The notes: a model not told the origin generated them from the letters alone. A stretch of DNA of 64,000 nt from Toxotes chatareus (GCA_016801885.1 JAFBJY010001324.1:62001-126000); one strand, 5' to 3'; counted from the first letter of the stretch, positions 10,306-22,385 are shown. Program-made: numbers and translations.

Positions 10306-11950
10306 GATGCTGAATTCACATCCACATCAGCTCGCACACACTTTCTACCTTCATCTGGAGAGAAATCAAAAATCATTCATCTGTACATCAACTGAAATCA
10401 TCCTCTCCATCGCTTGTCCTGCCATCAGCTGCTTTACTTCCACTGTCAGTCCACTAGATGGGGTCATGAAGCTGCAGTTGTGCAGAGCAGCACACACAGG
10501 ATCCAGGGACGAGCATTTCCATTCACTGACACACAGACAAACTGAGATCCACATGTTTTATCTGACACAATCTAAAAATCCTGCTTTCTAATTTCACTTG
10601 AGTAAAAGTACACAAGTGTAATCAGTAAAATATACTTCAACTGTCAAAAGTAAAAGTGCTGATCATGCAGAACAGACTCATTTGGTTTTTATTTCAAATC
10701 TTAATCTGAAAAGTAACTGTAGCTGTGAAATAAATGTAGTAAAACAGTGAAAGATTTCCCTCTGAAAAGTTGTTAAGTTAAAGTATAAAGAAGTAGAAAA
10801 TGGAAACACTGGAGTTTCAGTGCAGCACTGCAATAAAAGTTACTTTTCACTACAAAAGTATTAGATTCCAAACAACTTGTACATGCTTTTCAAAATAAAA
10901 GACTGACAAGTTCTATAAACTTTTACAATAATATTAAAACTTTTTTTCAAAGGAAATCTCTTTCATTTACATAAAGAACCTAGTTCCTGTTGGAGGAGGA
11001 CCAGAGGCCTGAGGCCTGTACTACAAAGCAGGATTTGGGTTTGGCACAGTAACTTCAGGTTTAACAACAATTCCACGACAACCTCACAAAACACAAACAT
11101 CAGAAAACTCAGGTAACAACAGGTCGTGCTGACATATAAAACATTAAAACTGCTGACATTTACCTTCAGACAGAGAAAATGTAGTTACAGTTGCAGTTAC
11201 TGTGGTGATTTAGTTGGTCAACTTGAAATGTTTTTATCTGCTTGGATCAAAAAGTGTAACAAAGCTTTTATTCAGTGAACATTCTGTTTCTCCAAGAGAC
11301 TAAAACCTTAACTTCAAATGTTTTACATGAATCATCATCTCCATCATTTCTTCTGTAGAAATCTCAGCTGCTCCTCCTGCTCTGAGAAGGAGGCCCATGA
11401 GTCCATGTCTGTTACAGACCATATCCTGTAATTTCACCATGGTTCAATATCGTCTGTAAAGTTCATCAGGACTTTTCACAGTTTCTCGTGTGTTGAAACA
11501 TACACACACACACACGAGTGTCATAAACAGACGGCCATCTTTACTCGTCTAAAGTTTCCAAAATGATATTTCAGTTTTAGAGGCGACGACTGTTTCAAAC
11601 CTCCTCCTGATTTAAAAAAATGTCATCACTGTCAACATTTTCCACAAACTAGAGAAAACCATGTCCCTTAAATGAAGACAAATCAAGCCAATGAAGAGCT
11701 CCACTTACTCAATTGTCCCATGAACTTCACCCCCCTGCAGCTCTCTCCTGTCAGTGTAGGAAAGGCTCTTAGTTCTTCAGTTCAAGCTTCTTTTTCCTCA
11801 GCTTCTTATGTGAGTGTGTGTTTGCACTTTTACTGACACACACAAAAAAAAACAACAACAAAAAAAACCCCACAATAAGTCAAAGGTTAGAAATCCCAGG
11901 TAACAACAGGGAGTGTTGATGAGTGAAACATTAAAACTGCTGACATTTAC
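10306..11950 (-). other. Leader intron of the left NLR with dispersed repeats
   Basis: Non-coding. Just upstream of the first coding exon the minus strand reads TTTCTCTCCAG then ATGAAGG, a good acceptor for the exon carrying the start codon. At about 10600-10860 lies a dispersed fish-type repeat with several AAGTAAAAGT-like motifs. At 11050-11190 there is a second, degraded copy of the leader exon (donor on the minus strand at 11163). Nothing else recognised. Confidence 0.5.
11164..11185 (-). other. Degraded second copy of the leader exon 3' end
   Basis: The minus strand reads TTTTCTCTGTCTGAAG then GTAAATGTCAGCAG, repeating the 3' end and donor of the leader exon at 11951. Intron homology continues (TTTTAATGTTT, GTTGTTACCTG). 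The small upstream ATG present in the main leader exon is lost. Possibly an alternative first exon, more likely a decayed duplicate. Confidence 0.4.
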
Positions 11951-12010
11951 CTTCAGATGGAGAAAATCATCTGCGCCACAAAGTTTGGTCAAAGTGAAAG
12001 TGAACTCCAA
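11951..12010 (-). promoter_or_regulatory. Leader exon of left NLR with ISRE-like motif and short uORF
   Basis: The minus strand reads GCGCAGATGATTTTCTCC then ATCTGAAG and a GTAAATG donor. The same block ends at 32849 ahead of the right NLR, so it is conserved at the 5' end of both genes. On the plus strand at 11991-12005, AAAGTGAAAGTGAAC matches the GAAANNGAAA core of interferon-response/IRF elements with one deviation. The exon contains a five-codon upstream frame (ATG ATT TTC TCC ATC TGA). Homology between copies ends just upstream. Confidence 0.5.
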
Positions 12011-12024
12011 GGCTTTGCCCAGAG

Positions 12025-12025
<1 letters not shown>

Positions 12026-12071
<46 letters not shown>
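12026..12071. repeat. (GT)n microsatellite
   Basis: About 22 uninterrupted GT units immediately upstream of the left NLR leader exon. Confidence 0.97.
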
Positions 12072-12599
12072 GTCTCTTCATTATCCAAATATGCAGTGTT
12101 ACTGGTTGGACTGGGTCTCAGTCAGAATGAAGTTCACATGCTAAGACATGAAACCTCCTCATGACTCCCAGTGTGAACACACACACACTCTGCTGCTGTT
12201 TGATGTTTTCATTATTATTGATTATTGATCAGTTGAATCAGCTGAGCTCCAGTGGAACTAAGTGCTCCATTTCAACAGTGATGTCTTCAACACAAACATT
12301 CAGGCTTCACATTCATGTGGATGGAACTGGACTGTTCACAGAGAAACTACCATGATCACTGCCCTCCAGTGGTGGTCACTGTCAGTAACTACAACTCTGA
12401 ACACACCACACTGACACTCTTTTCCTTGCTCCTGTCAGTACTCACACTGACTGACACACACTCACATTTAGAATCAGCTAGAGAGTCTTTAGATAACATA
12501 CCAAGCTGACGCTGTTGTAGCATCTACACTTAAACACAATTCAATCAAGTCAAAATAGGTTCCTAACATCAAGGTGATAAATTGGGCCTGCTGGGCTTT
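12072..12599. other. No gene recognised
   Basis: Upstream flank of the left NLR. Contains a copy of a dispersed motif (CTGCCCTCCAGTGG... CACTGTCAGTAACTACAACT) near 12360 that recurs near 31100 and 31310 on the other side of the divergent pair. Confidence 0.5.
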
Positions 12600-13703
12600 A
12601 ATCATTTCAAATTAAAACAAAGAATTCAAGAATAAAGCAGAACAAAAATTAAATGTATTTTATTGGATTTTATGTGATAGACCAACACAAAGTGGTGCAT
12701 AACTGTGAAGTGGAAGAAAAATGATACTTTGTGTTTAAGATTTAATACAAATAAAAATCTGAAAAGTGTGGTGTGCATATGTATTCAGCCCCCTTTACTC
12801 TGATACCCCTAAATAAAATCCAACCAACTGCCTTCAGAAGTCACCTAATTAGTAAATAGAGTCCATCTGTGTGTACTTCAATCTCAGTATAAATACAGCT
12901 GTTCTGTGAAGGCCTCAGAGGTTTGTTAGAGAACATCAGTGAACAAACAGCATCATGAAGACTAAGGAACACACCAGACAGGTCAGGGATAAAGTTGTGG
13001 AGAAGTTTAAAGCAGGGTTAGGTTATAAAGCATATCCCAAGCTCTGAACATCTCACAGAGCACTGTTTAATCCATCATTTGAAAATGGAAAGCATATGGC
13101 ACAACTGCAAACTTACCAAGACATGGACGTCCACATAAACTGACAAGAAGGGCAAGGAGAGCATTAATCAGAGAAGCAGCCAAAGGGCTGATGGTAACTC
13201 TGAAGGAGCTGCAGAAATCCACAGCTCAGGTGGGAGAATCTGTCCACAGGACAATTAGTTGCACACTCCACAAATTTGGCTTTTACGGAAGAGTGGCAAG
13301 AAGAAAGCCATTGTTGAAAGAAAGCAATAAGAAGTCCCATTTCAAGTTTGCCACAAGCCATGTAGGGACACAGGAAACATGTAGAAGAAGGTGCTGTGGT
13401 CAGATGAGACCAAAACAGAACTTTCTGGCCTACATGCAAACCACTGTGTGTGGCGGAAACTGAAAACTGCACATCAACCTGAACACACCATCCCCACCGT
13501 GAAACATGGTGGTGGCAGCATCATGCTGTGGGGGTGCTTTTCTTCAGCAGGGACAAGAAGCTGGTCAGAGTTGATGGGAAGATGGATGGAGCTAAATACA
13601 GCGCAATCCTGGATGAAAACCTGTTAGAGGCTGCAAAAGACTTGAGACTAGGGCAGAGGTTCACTTTTCAGCAGGACGACGACCCTAAACATACAGTCCA
13701 AGC
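12600..13703 (+). mobile_element. 3'-truncated Tc1-type DNA transposon
   Basis: The 5' non-coding part has typical Tc1 sequence (GTGATAGACCAACACAAAGTGG). Transposase remnants follow from an ATG near 12955 (MKTKEHTRQVRDKVVEKFKA) through TLKELQKSTAQVGESVHR, VLWSDETK with the first catalytic Asp (near 13397), GGGSIMLWGCF, and FTFQQDDDPKHTVQA carrying the second catalytic Asp. Homology stops there, so the third catalytic residue, the C-terminus and the right inverted repeat are missing. Several frameshifts and stops interrupt the frame. The left terminus is approximate. Confidence 0.88.
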
Positions 13704-15223
13704 AGTGTCTCTTCTGTGTGAGACATTTGTCACTGTGAAGTTCTTTGTTCTTTCTATCCTGTGACAGTGGAAATAAAAAGTTGTGTTGAGTAAATGTCCA
13801 TCATTTACACTTTACTGTGTTGGACAGTAAATAATAATAATAATGTTTCTTCTGTAGATGTTCTCACTGCAGCTGGAGGGAAGAATAAAAAGTAAAGAAA
13901 CAGCTTCAGTGGCTCTGACAGAACTAAGTGGAATAAATCTGCTGTCACGCTTGTTTGCACACAGATAACTGGCTTTATCCAATGAGACCAACTAGACTGT
14001 CTTCACTTTGATCTCTGACATATACTGGAACACCACTGTATATATGGGACTAATCAGCTCCTGTAGATACACTAGAAGGATTTTAGATTGAAAAGACATA
14101 TATATTTTTTATAATACCATCATATATCAAAAGTGGAAAATGTGCTAATTTTCCATATGAGCTGTCGTCTTCACCTTTTGTCCTCAGCTCATTTAGAATT
14201 ATAAAGGCAGATACTTGAGTCTGACTCATGTTGTTTCCTGCATTAATCAGCTCATCTTCTGTCTTAAGGAAAACTTGCACGCATGTCTCTTCTGGAAATG
14301 AACCGCTGGACATGGAGCTTCGTCGGGAAGAGCGCGGAGCTTTTGCAGCTGATTAAAGGACACCATGCTTTACATCTGGATACACCGTGTGGATCCCCGC
14401 CGTCGCTTTCCTCTTTGGATTTCAAGGCAAAGGATCGTTTTCCACTAGGAAACACCGGAGCTGAGAGGGAAATTCCAGCTACCGTGGATGTTTATTGTGC
14501 GTGTGTCCGTCTGATGCTGACTCGAGTTGTGAAGGTCTGTGAAGTGACGTCCCTTCCTGAAAACACCTGACATGACAGAGAGGTCTGCGCTGCTCACGGC
14601 GAAGCCTCTGACTTTCTGCTGCTTCCTGTTACAGCAGAGCTCTGTTTGCTCTAAATGAAGTTAGTGATGAGTGGAGCTGAGCCGAGCTGACAGCAGTCTT
14701 CATGTACAGTAGCAGTGTGTGACACAGAGAGCAGAGCAGCCTCAGAGGCTGATGGTACAGCTGACAGCTTCAGTACAGTCTCCTCTTAGCACAGTAGTAG
14801 AGTAGTGCAGAAACATGTGGAGCCTGTTGGACTGTCTCCACTGCTGGACTTATTTCTGAGAGCTGGTCTCTCTGATGAAATGTGTGTGTGTCACATTTGT
14901 ATTAGGCCGTATGCAAGTTAGCTTGTGTGTATTGTTAAATAGCTGTAAATACCAAACCTAACCACAGAGTGGACTCTGGATACAAACCCCAGTCTCCCAC
15001 CTCCACTGCTGTTAATAAACTTCATTACCTCTGAACATCATCCAGCCACATTATGTTTCACACATAATGGATTTGCTTTTCCACACTTTACTACAGTTTA
15101 GTGTATTTAGTGTATGTGGTTGTAGTGAGTGAGGGAGTGAGAGAATGAATACAGGAAGACAGATGGATCAACACGGTGAACAAAACATACAGGTGTACAA
15201 TGACAGTGTTGTGGTAAAGCTGA

Positions 15224-15231
15224 GTTACAAT
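15224..15231. other. Empty target site for the hAT at 55007-55862
   Basis: GTTACAAT occurs once here in an uninterrupted context. In the duplicate block the same 8 bp flank a hAT element on both sides. This copy preserves the pre-insertion state. Confidence 0.85.
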
Positions 15232-17011
15232 CCAATATCATAATACAGAGAGGGAATATATACTTCATTAAAATGAGCAGTGAAAGAGCACAGACGAGTC
15301 ACATCAATTCACTGAACTCCTCCTGTCACAGTCACAGAATAATGATCACATTACTATAGAAACTTCTGGATAAATGATGGAACAGTTCGTCATTTTCTCC
15401 GACCACCAAGAAAATGTGTTTTTCTTCGAATCATGAAAATCTTTAAAACGAGTTTTGTGAGAAAAAAAAAGGCAAAAATGACAGAAGAAATTTTCTCCTC
15501 TCTCTTCAAAAGCTTTCAAGAGTCATCATGAAGAAATAAAATACATCATTTTGTTTAATAGTGAACTGGAAACACAGAGCCTGGAAATGAGTCAAACTGG
15601 CTCTTGTGGTGTAATTGTGGTCATAATAATAAAATTCTACAGCTGCTGCAGTGAGAACTTTTCCTTCATCCTTCTTTTCCATCAAGATGTCAAGATGATT
15701 TTGTCAATTTTGTCAGTCAACTTCTCAGAACCTTTTCAGTCTATGAACCTTTAAACATATCAGCTCTCTCACACTGACTGAGGCTGAATTCTGAACAGCT
15801 ACAAGATTTGGAGCTTAGTGACCATCATCAAAAGACAAGGAAACAGAAGAAAGGAAACATTTCAAAGAATGAATGCACCATTTCCTCATATGAAATAATT
15901 TCACTGCTTAATAATTAAGATCCTTCAACAACTAGGACTTAATACAGTCCTGTAGATGAGCTGCATGGAGCAGAAAACAAGAATCAGAGCTGAGTGGCAG
16001 AGTTAAACTTCCAAACTTATTCTGTCCTCACAGTCATCAACAGTTTTCCTCCTACACTCAAAACACTGCAAATGAACACTCATCCAAATGCATCACATGC
16101 CACCTCAAACACATCAACATATTTTAGATTCCAGTTTCAGGACTAAGGTTTTCAAGGCAGGAAGAATTCTCAGCAGCCTAAATTTCCTCCACAGGGAGGA
16201 AATCACTGATTGTTTTACTGTCCCTTAACCAAAGAGGGTGAACATGAACAGCCTGAAACACTTCATGCAACAGCTGATCCAGCTTTAAGTCCTACGACTC
16301 ATTCTGCAGATTTACTACAGGACATAATTGTATTGAACTGGAAATGAACTAAAAATCAAGGCTCAAAGCCAAAAGGAGATTTGAACCTAGAGTTCAGTAT
16401 AAGACACAAGTGGACTCAGTGATAGGTAAATGTAAGAAGGCTGAAACTTTAAAGCACAATAATAAGTAGATGATTGTAGAAGTGGAAACAGTGTGTGCTG
16501 GTTAGTTTGCATTGGACTGGGAGATTATTTCTCCTGAGTCTTAAACTCTGCTTCTTTTGTTTTGGGCCAAATCTTGAGAGATGATGAAAGTGATTCACAC
16601 ATTGGAAATAAGAAGATTTTACCAACACATCAAACTGTTTCCTGTTCACAGCACTTAAAACACATTGTCTGTGAGAAGCAGTGAATATTGTGTTTTCTAT
16701 ATGGAGCTAAATGTATAAACATTTTACCCACTGCTGATTGTCTGTGGAAATGAAGTGAGATGTGTTTGTGCTGTGTATAAATTTCACACCCTGTTGAAGC
16801 TGGTGGAGAAGAGCTGCATCTCTGTGTCTTATCTGGATTCTACTCTTGACTTTTTCACTGAGGTGATGCTTCTCCTCTCTCCATCTTTAATTCAAACTCA
16901 GGTAATGAGCTCACAGCCTCACCTTCACATGGACAAAAGTTTGTCTTTAGGTTATTGTTTAGTGATGCAGTGAGGTTTGGACTCTGTATTTAATATGGAG
17001 AATGCTGCCTG

Positions 17012-17077
17012 CCACAAAAGACAAGGAGTCTTTTGTGGCTTGTGCTGTGGTTTTGCTTCCAAAACCACAGCACAAGC
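17012..17077. repeat. Two adjacent perfect hairpins
   Basis: CCACAAAAGAC (17012-17022) pairs with GTCTTTTGTGG (17028-17038) across a 5-nt loop. Directly next, GCTTGTGCTGTGGTTTTG (17038-17055) pairs with its exact complement at 17060-17077 across a CTTC loop. Both stems are perfect. The region lies in the part of duplication copy 1 that is absent from copy 2. Confidence 0.85.
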
Positions 17078-18361
17078 TTCCAAACAAATATGCCAGCTTC
17101 CTTATACTAAACTGGGAAGGTGAGTGAACTGGAAATGTGACCGATCTAAAATCAATATACTCCTCATTCTAACAAATAGTGTTTTCCATTGTGGAGGTGT
17201 ACTCACATTAAGTCATGCTGTGAACAGCCACTATCACTAAAGCTGTGCTGGAACGCTGCAAGTGTTTCTTCCACTTTACTGCACAGCAAACTGGTTTGTT
17301 CTTCTGAACCACTAATAAAGTGATGCTAACTCACTGAGATACACATTTCATTTTCTTACAACCTTTTCCTAGTTTAAAAGAAACAGCAAAAAATTTGCTT
17401 TGCATTAGTAGTAACATAACAGCTGTGATGTGGCTGAAAATGATCAGTAAACAGTGAAATAAGGCTGATATCTGAAAGTCCAAACTGGAACAGAGGAGTG
17501 AAAGTAAACCCCAGATCACAGAGGTTCAGGTAGAAGCTGCAAAAGTCTTGAGAGCTGAAAACAGAGAGAATTAAGAATAGAGCTTTCTCTCTAGTCTACA
17601 GCATAGACACACAGGACACACTGTCCATAATAAAGGCATAAAAAACCCAAATCACTTAAAAATATATTCACATTCCCGTTTCCACATTCAAAGCACTGGT
17701 GTTTGATCTAATTCTTCCTGCTGTCCATACTGGCTGCCAGGAGATCCCTTCTTTAAACAAATGATAGGCCACAAAATCCACAGTCCTATTTCTGTGCAAA
17801 TAGTAATTCCAAAATTCATCAGCATTGTTAAACAAAATCAAGTGGGTATCTTCAAATGTTTGTCTTTTAGTGCAGAATTTCCTCTCTGTGTTTCCATCTC
17901 TCCACCACAGCTTTGCAAGGAAACATTAGGTGTAGAAACACAAAGAGAGGAATTTTGGACTAAAAATAGCTGGAAGATAGAAACTTGATCTACTCAGACT
18001 GTTGAAGCCTCATGTTTGCTTCTTTTCAACTCTGGGAAGTCAACTTTTCCACAGGACAGGGACTGTGGATTTTATGCTCCATCATTTCCATTAGAATTTC
18101 TTTAGAAAGGATCTTGTTGCAGACAGTACAGACTTCCTAGAAATCCTTTCCTTTAACACAAACTACAGTGCATCACACCAAAACAAAGTTAAGAAGCTGA
18201 GCAACCATGAGAATATCTCACAGTCATGATCAGCATTAAAAAAAACAATATTGTCCATGAATGATCAGCACACAATCAAACCACTGGGCTTATGGGTATG
18301 ATAACTTGTCATCCCAGTTTCACAAACGTCATTTGGACAAAACATTTCAAAAAATTAACTT

Positions 18362-18604
18362 CTAAACTAAACACTGACATGAACTACTAACATGTACTGA
18401 CTTAGTGAAAACCTTGGAGGTGATCTGGACTTTCCTGTAGTTTCCTCTTGTCCTTGTAACAGCAGTAGCTCCTCCCTTCCTTGTCAATAATTGTGCAGAA
18501 ATATCTGAGTGCTTCTTTCTTCCTAAATCATGAGCAAGTCCTGTCCAGTCCAACTGTTTCTGCTCCTGTTTGACTTCTGAACTTGTCTCTGGCTGTGTGT
18601 CCAC
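18362..18604 (-). other. Recurrent ~80-codon open frame, copy 1 (function unknown)
   Basis: A minus-strand frame beginning MDTQPETSSEVKQEQKQLDW and containing HDLGRKKHSDISAQLLTRKG. Nearly identical frames occur at 57390-57644 (minus) and 59702-59944 (plus). A fourth copy near 20710-20950 (minus) has a stop created by GGA to TGA. Because the copies sit inside duplicated blocks, the shared open frame may only reflect recent duplication. It could be an exon of a duplicated gene. I do not recognise a domain. Confidence 0.35.
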
Positions 18605-18661
18605 TTACTGCAGCCTGTGACATCAGGCTGTAGAATGTTGATACATCAAAGGCATCAAAGG

Positions 18662-18850
18662 ACAAACACACACACACACACACACACACTGGTACTTATG
18701 TCTTTGTGAGGACACTTGCTGACATAATGCATTCCCTAGCCCTTACCCTAACCCTAACCAAAACCTAATTCTAACCCTGAAACCAAGTCTTAACCCTCAA
18801 ACAGCAACATGAACACAGATGGAAACACTGCAGAGCTGCTTTGGATGGTT
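18662..18850. repeat. CA microsatellite plus dispersed (CCCTAA)-like repeat
   Basis: About 13 CA units at 18665-18690 are followed by a stereotyped fish repeat (TTTGTGAGGACACTTGCTGA, then TTACCCTAACCCTAACC with degenerate continuation). The telomere-like motif is short and imperfect. The same arrangement recurs at 20985-21150 and 21896-22060. Confidence 0.75.
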
Positions 18851-20186
18851 TAACAGGTAGAGATAATCAAATAATGGAATGACCTGATACCTTCATCTGT
18901 TTCCATAAACACATGGAGGAAATCTCCCAAACACAAACTTAACCACAATGTATAACTTTACTGAGGATAGTACTGCAGATCAGTTCAGTAAAAGTGATTA
19001 ATCCATCATTTTTGTCACCTGTCTTTACAGGTTTACAGTTACAGAGCAGCTGCTGCTGTATTTTATTGCTTCTTATCAGTCTCACCTCCTGCAGCAGGAG
19101 CCACATCCCATCTCTCAAATCTGATGCTGCTTGTCCACAGAAAGTCAGCAAAGGGAAGTGATGAGGCTCAGTGCTGAGACTGATATCTCTCCCTAAGGCT
19201 GGATGGGTTGACATTCAAGATGAATGTGGTTGAAAAGAAGTTACAGCAAAGAGTCTCAGGTTACTGTAATCCTTTAAATGACAGCAGTGTGTTCACATTC
19301 TGCCCGATGGATGAGACATTATCTCACCTTGTGGGAGACTGAAGAAATTATATTAGCAGCTGTTTTAGGGGCTGTGTGTTTGTGTAGGAGGCTACATGAG
19401 ACAAGGGGGAGAGGAGCAGATATAGAACACAAGTGTAAACATAAAATACTACGTTACCTAAAAACCTGTCTGAACAGATGGATTTGTATCTGCTTTGTGA
19501 AAGAGTCCACAGAGTCCACACACCTCAGACTTACTGGGAGATTATTCCAAAGTTTAGAGGCTGCAAACTGGAAAGCACAATCTTCCTGAGTCTTAAAACA
19601 TGTCCGAGGTACATTTAGAAAGTCCTGACCTAAGAGATCAGCTCATGGTGTGGGGTGCAGAAGGTCCATGGTATACTGTGGAGCCTGGACATGTAACAGT
19701 CACTTCTGCACAATGAACTTCAGTGATGGTTTAGGAATTTATTTTTTTGAAGTCAGCACATTATACAGGGACAGTGATACACCTGGATGTGTTTCATCCA
19801 AAATAAAAATACTACCTTCTTAAACTAATACTGTATGTCAGCTTTCAGGGAGTCTGAAGACACCAACCACCAACAGTGTGAGCTGCACACTGAATGTGAT
19901 ATTTCAGTGTTCTTTGAATTAAACATTGTGATTTTTGAAATCCTCATATTAAAATGTGAAGTTGAACGACCTGGAAAAGTAAAACACAGTGACATAAGGC
20001 TGATATCCCAAAGTACAAACAAGAGCACAGCAGTGAGACTAAACTCCAAACTGTAGAGACTGAGGTAGAAGCTGCAAAAGTCCTGAGAGCTGAAAACAGA
20101 GAGACGTTTTAGAACAGAGCTTTCTCTCTAATCTTCAGCATAGATACACAAGTTTAGCTACTGAAGACACAGCTAAGGAGAGGAGA
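18851..20186. other. No gene recognised; diverged duplicate pieces
   Basis: Contains a diverged copy (about 20030-20150) of sequence at 17480-17620, with the same AGCTGCAAAAGTCYTGAGAG and CTTTCTCTCTAATC-like motifs. The remaining open frames are short and unconvincing. Confidence 0.45.
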
Positions 20187-20560
20187 ATGTTAAGAGTTGG
20201 CAATGGTCGGCTGTGTTACCAAGCCGGGTCACAGCAGCAAGTGCAGCCATCCCCTACTACCTTGGAACATTGTGTTCCCAGAATGCAGGTTTACTTGTGG
20301 TTCCTAAAGTCTCCAATAGAGAGAATGGGAGGCAGAGCCCTCAGATATCAGGCTCCTCTACTGTGGAACCATCTACTAGTTTGGGTCTTGGAGGCAGACG
20401 CCCTCTCCATGTTTAAGAGGAGGATTAAAACTTTCCCTTTTGTTGAACCTTATAATCAGGGCTGAGTAAGGCTTTCCTGAATGAGCCACTAGTTATGCTG
20501 CTATAGGTCTACACTGCTGGAAGACTTCACATGATGCACTGATTTGTTACTAACTTGGCT
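20187..20560 (+). mobile_element. LINE 3'-end fragment
   Basis: The plus-strand frame 20187-20465 encodes a typical LINE RT C-terminal tail (GGRALRYQAPLLWNHLLVWV, then ADALSMFKRRIKTFPFVEPY). It is followed by a conserved 3' non-coding stretch (TTATGCTGCTATAGGTCTAC). No RT core is present. Family not assigned beyond non-LTR retrotransposon. Confidence 0.65.
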
Positions 20561-20699
20561 TCTTCTCTCTCCCATGGTGTTGTGCTTTCTCGTCTCTGCA
20601 GTTACTTCCACCTCCAGAGCTGCAGAGTCTGGATCTGTGGCTGCCATCAAACTACTGTTCCACACACAAAGTACTGGTGGTTGATCACATCCCACTGAA

Positions 20700-21890
20700 C
20701 TGAAACACTGACATCAACTGACTTACTGAAAACCTTAGAAGTGATCTGGACTTTCCTGTAGTTTCCTCTTGTCCTTGTAACAGCAGTAGCTCCTCCCTTC
20801 CTTGTCAATAATTGTGCAGAAATATCTGAGTGCTTCTTTCTTCATAAATCATGAGCAAGTCCTGTCCAGTCCAACTGTTTCTGCTCCTGTTTGACTTCTG
20901 AACTTGTCTCTGGCTGTGTGTCCACTTACTGCAGCCTGTGACATCAGGCTGTAGAATGTTGATACATCAAAGGCATCAAAGGACAAACACACACACACAC
21001 ACACACTGGTACTTATGTCTTTGTGAGGACACTTGCTGACATAATGCATTCCCTAGCCCTTACCCTAACTCTAACCAAAACCTAATTCTAACCCTGAAAC
21101 CAAGTCTTAACCCTTAAACAGCAACATGAACACAGATGGAAACACTGCAGAGCTGCTTTGGATGGTTTAACACAGGGATGTCAAAGTCAAATACACAGAG
21201 GGCCAAAAAAACAAATTTGCTACAAGCCAAGGGCCGGGCTGATTCAGTGTTTATTAAAACATATTGAAATGATTACACATAGCCTATTGAACCAATACCT
21301 AACAAGGTGTATACTATTTAGGCTAATGTTTAAATGAATAATCCAGTATTTTTTATGGCTCTGTCAGTAATTTCCAGTGAAAACATTTTCAACAGGCACA
21401 TAGACAAAAACAAACTTCCTTTAAAGAGAAATCACATGTCCTGTACATTAAATGAATAAAGCAATATTGTCTTATGGCTCTGTTAGTAATTTCAAGCGCC
21501 CACCTTCCATTTTTTAGGGAGAGGGGTAGCTGAAAGTCGACATCTGCTCTGACTGCTGATGGATAATTAAAACGATGCCCGCTTGCTGCACTGCAATAGC
21601 GCAAAGAGTTTTGGTAGTCATGACAACCAGGCTAGCACTGCAGTGAGTCTGTTCGCTACCGTTGCATTGTGGGTAATGTGGTATTGGCGCACGCAAAACG
21701 GCAGCGGTTGGCTACGGCCAGCGGGCCGGTTCTAATACTAATCAAATATCATCCCGGGGGCCATAGAAAATTCTTTTTATGGGCGAATGTGGCCCATGCA
21801 GGCCTTGACTTTGACATATAGGGTTTAACAGGTAGAGATCATCAAATAATGGAATGACCTGATACCTTCATCTGTTTCCATAAACACAAG
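20700..21890. repeat. Tandem-type duplicate of 18362-18910, split by a hAT
   Basis: Sequence from the 80-codon frame (with an internal stop here) through the CA repeat (20985-21006) and telomere-like repeat to TTGGATGGTTTAACAGGTAG repeats 18362-18910 in the same orientation, interrupted by the insertion at 21173-21821. Confidence 0.75.
21173..21821. mobile_element. Non-autonomous hAT-like element
   Basis: About 649 bp with imperfect inverted ends (CAGGGATGTCAAAGTCAA versus complement of TTGACTTTGACATATAG). Flanked by GTTTAACA at 21165-21172 and 21823-21830 (an extra G makes 9 bp possible). The paralogous sequence at 18847-18854 has a single GTTTAACA, the empty site. No transposase frame. Confidence 0.75.
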
Positions 21891-21892
21891 GA

Positions 21893-21893
<1 letters not shown>

Positions 21894-21932
<39 letters not shown>

Positions 21933-22060
21933 CTCTATTTTCTTACTATAGTTGTGAGGACACTTTGCCATAATGCATTCCCTTTGCCCCTTAACCTAAC
22001 CTAACCTTAACCATCATAACTGAAAGCCTAACACTAACCAAAACATAACCCATACTAATG
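21894..22060. repeat. (CA)n microsatellite and telomere-like fish repeat
   Basis: CA tract at about 21896-21928 followed by GTGAGGACACTTTGCCATAA and CCTAACC-type repeats, as at 18662 and 20985. Confidence 0.75.
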
Positions 22061-22385
22061 ATATTCAATCTGCTCAAAAATACCAAATGAATTACAGCAA
22101 TAAGCACTCAGGACCATTCAGCTGGGTTGGTGAATTCAGCACAAAGGACAGAAGCAGCTGAACTGTACACAACTACATGTACTAACACACAGCAAATTCA
22201 CAAAGTACTAAAATCTGGAGTCAGGCAAAAAAGTGTGAAAGAGTTACATTTCTGGAGTTTATTTTATAACTCTGACTAAAAAGTACTTTAAATGCGTGAT
22301 ATTTTGTCATTGTTCTCATTTTATCTACTTACATAGTACCGCTAATGACTGCGAACTTGATGTTGAACGTAACCCCATTGCTTTT

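Larger units (their letters stand above)
4916..12010 (-). pseudogene. Left NLRC3-like gene (FISNA-NACHT-LRR), frameshifted
   Basis: A spliced minus-strand gene. The leader exon ends at 11951. Coding exons are 10305-10220, 10107-9967, 9426-9348, 9185-8957 and 8785-6998, then LRR exons 6704-6528 and 5089-4916, all with GT/AG borders and consistent phases. The first five coding exons join into one open frame. A 1-nt deletion near 7228 relative to the right copy gives a stop at 7218-7220, so the predicted product is about 700 residues: N-terminal tail, FISNA, NACHT, and no LRRs. NLRs of this fish family are cytosolic innate sensors. A product without LRRs would lack the usual ligand-sensing part. 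Either a pseudogene, a truncated variant or an assembly error. Confidence 0.85.
13735..18690. repeat. Segmental duplication block, copy 1
   Basis: From GTGAAGTTCTTTGTTC at 13735 this block matches 53458-57710 in direct orientation with high identity, interrupted by block-specific indels: about 0.55 kb missing here near 14275, about 0.58 kb present only here at 14461-15040, and about 1.85 kb present only here at 16010-17850. Part of it (17400-18660) also matches 59641-61205 in inverted orientation. No confident gene inside. Short frames such as 14283-14570 lie in a GC-richer part (14280-14700) that could be an old promoter or 5' exon, but I do not recognise it. Confidence 0.8.

Noticed and set aside
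14283..14570. 95-codon frame in duplication copy 1
   Set aside because: The duplicate at 54640-54830 does not keep the same frame; more likely non-coding GC-rich sequence.
18735..18760. Telomere-like CCCTAA repeats
   Set aside because: Only two or three perfect units in a stereotyped dispersed repeat that recurs at 21058 and 21990; not an interstitial telomere.
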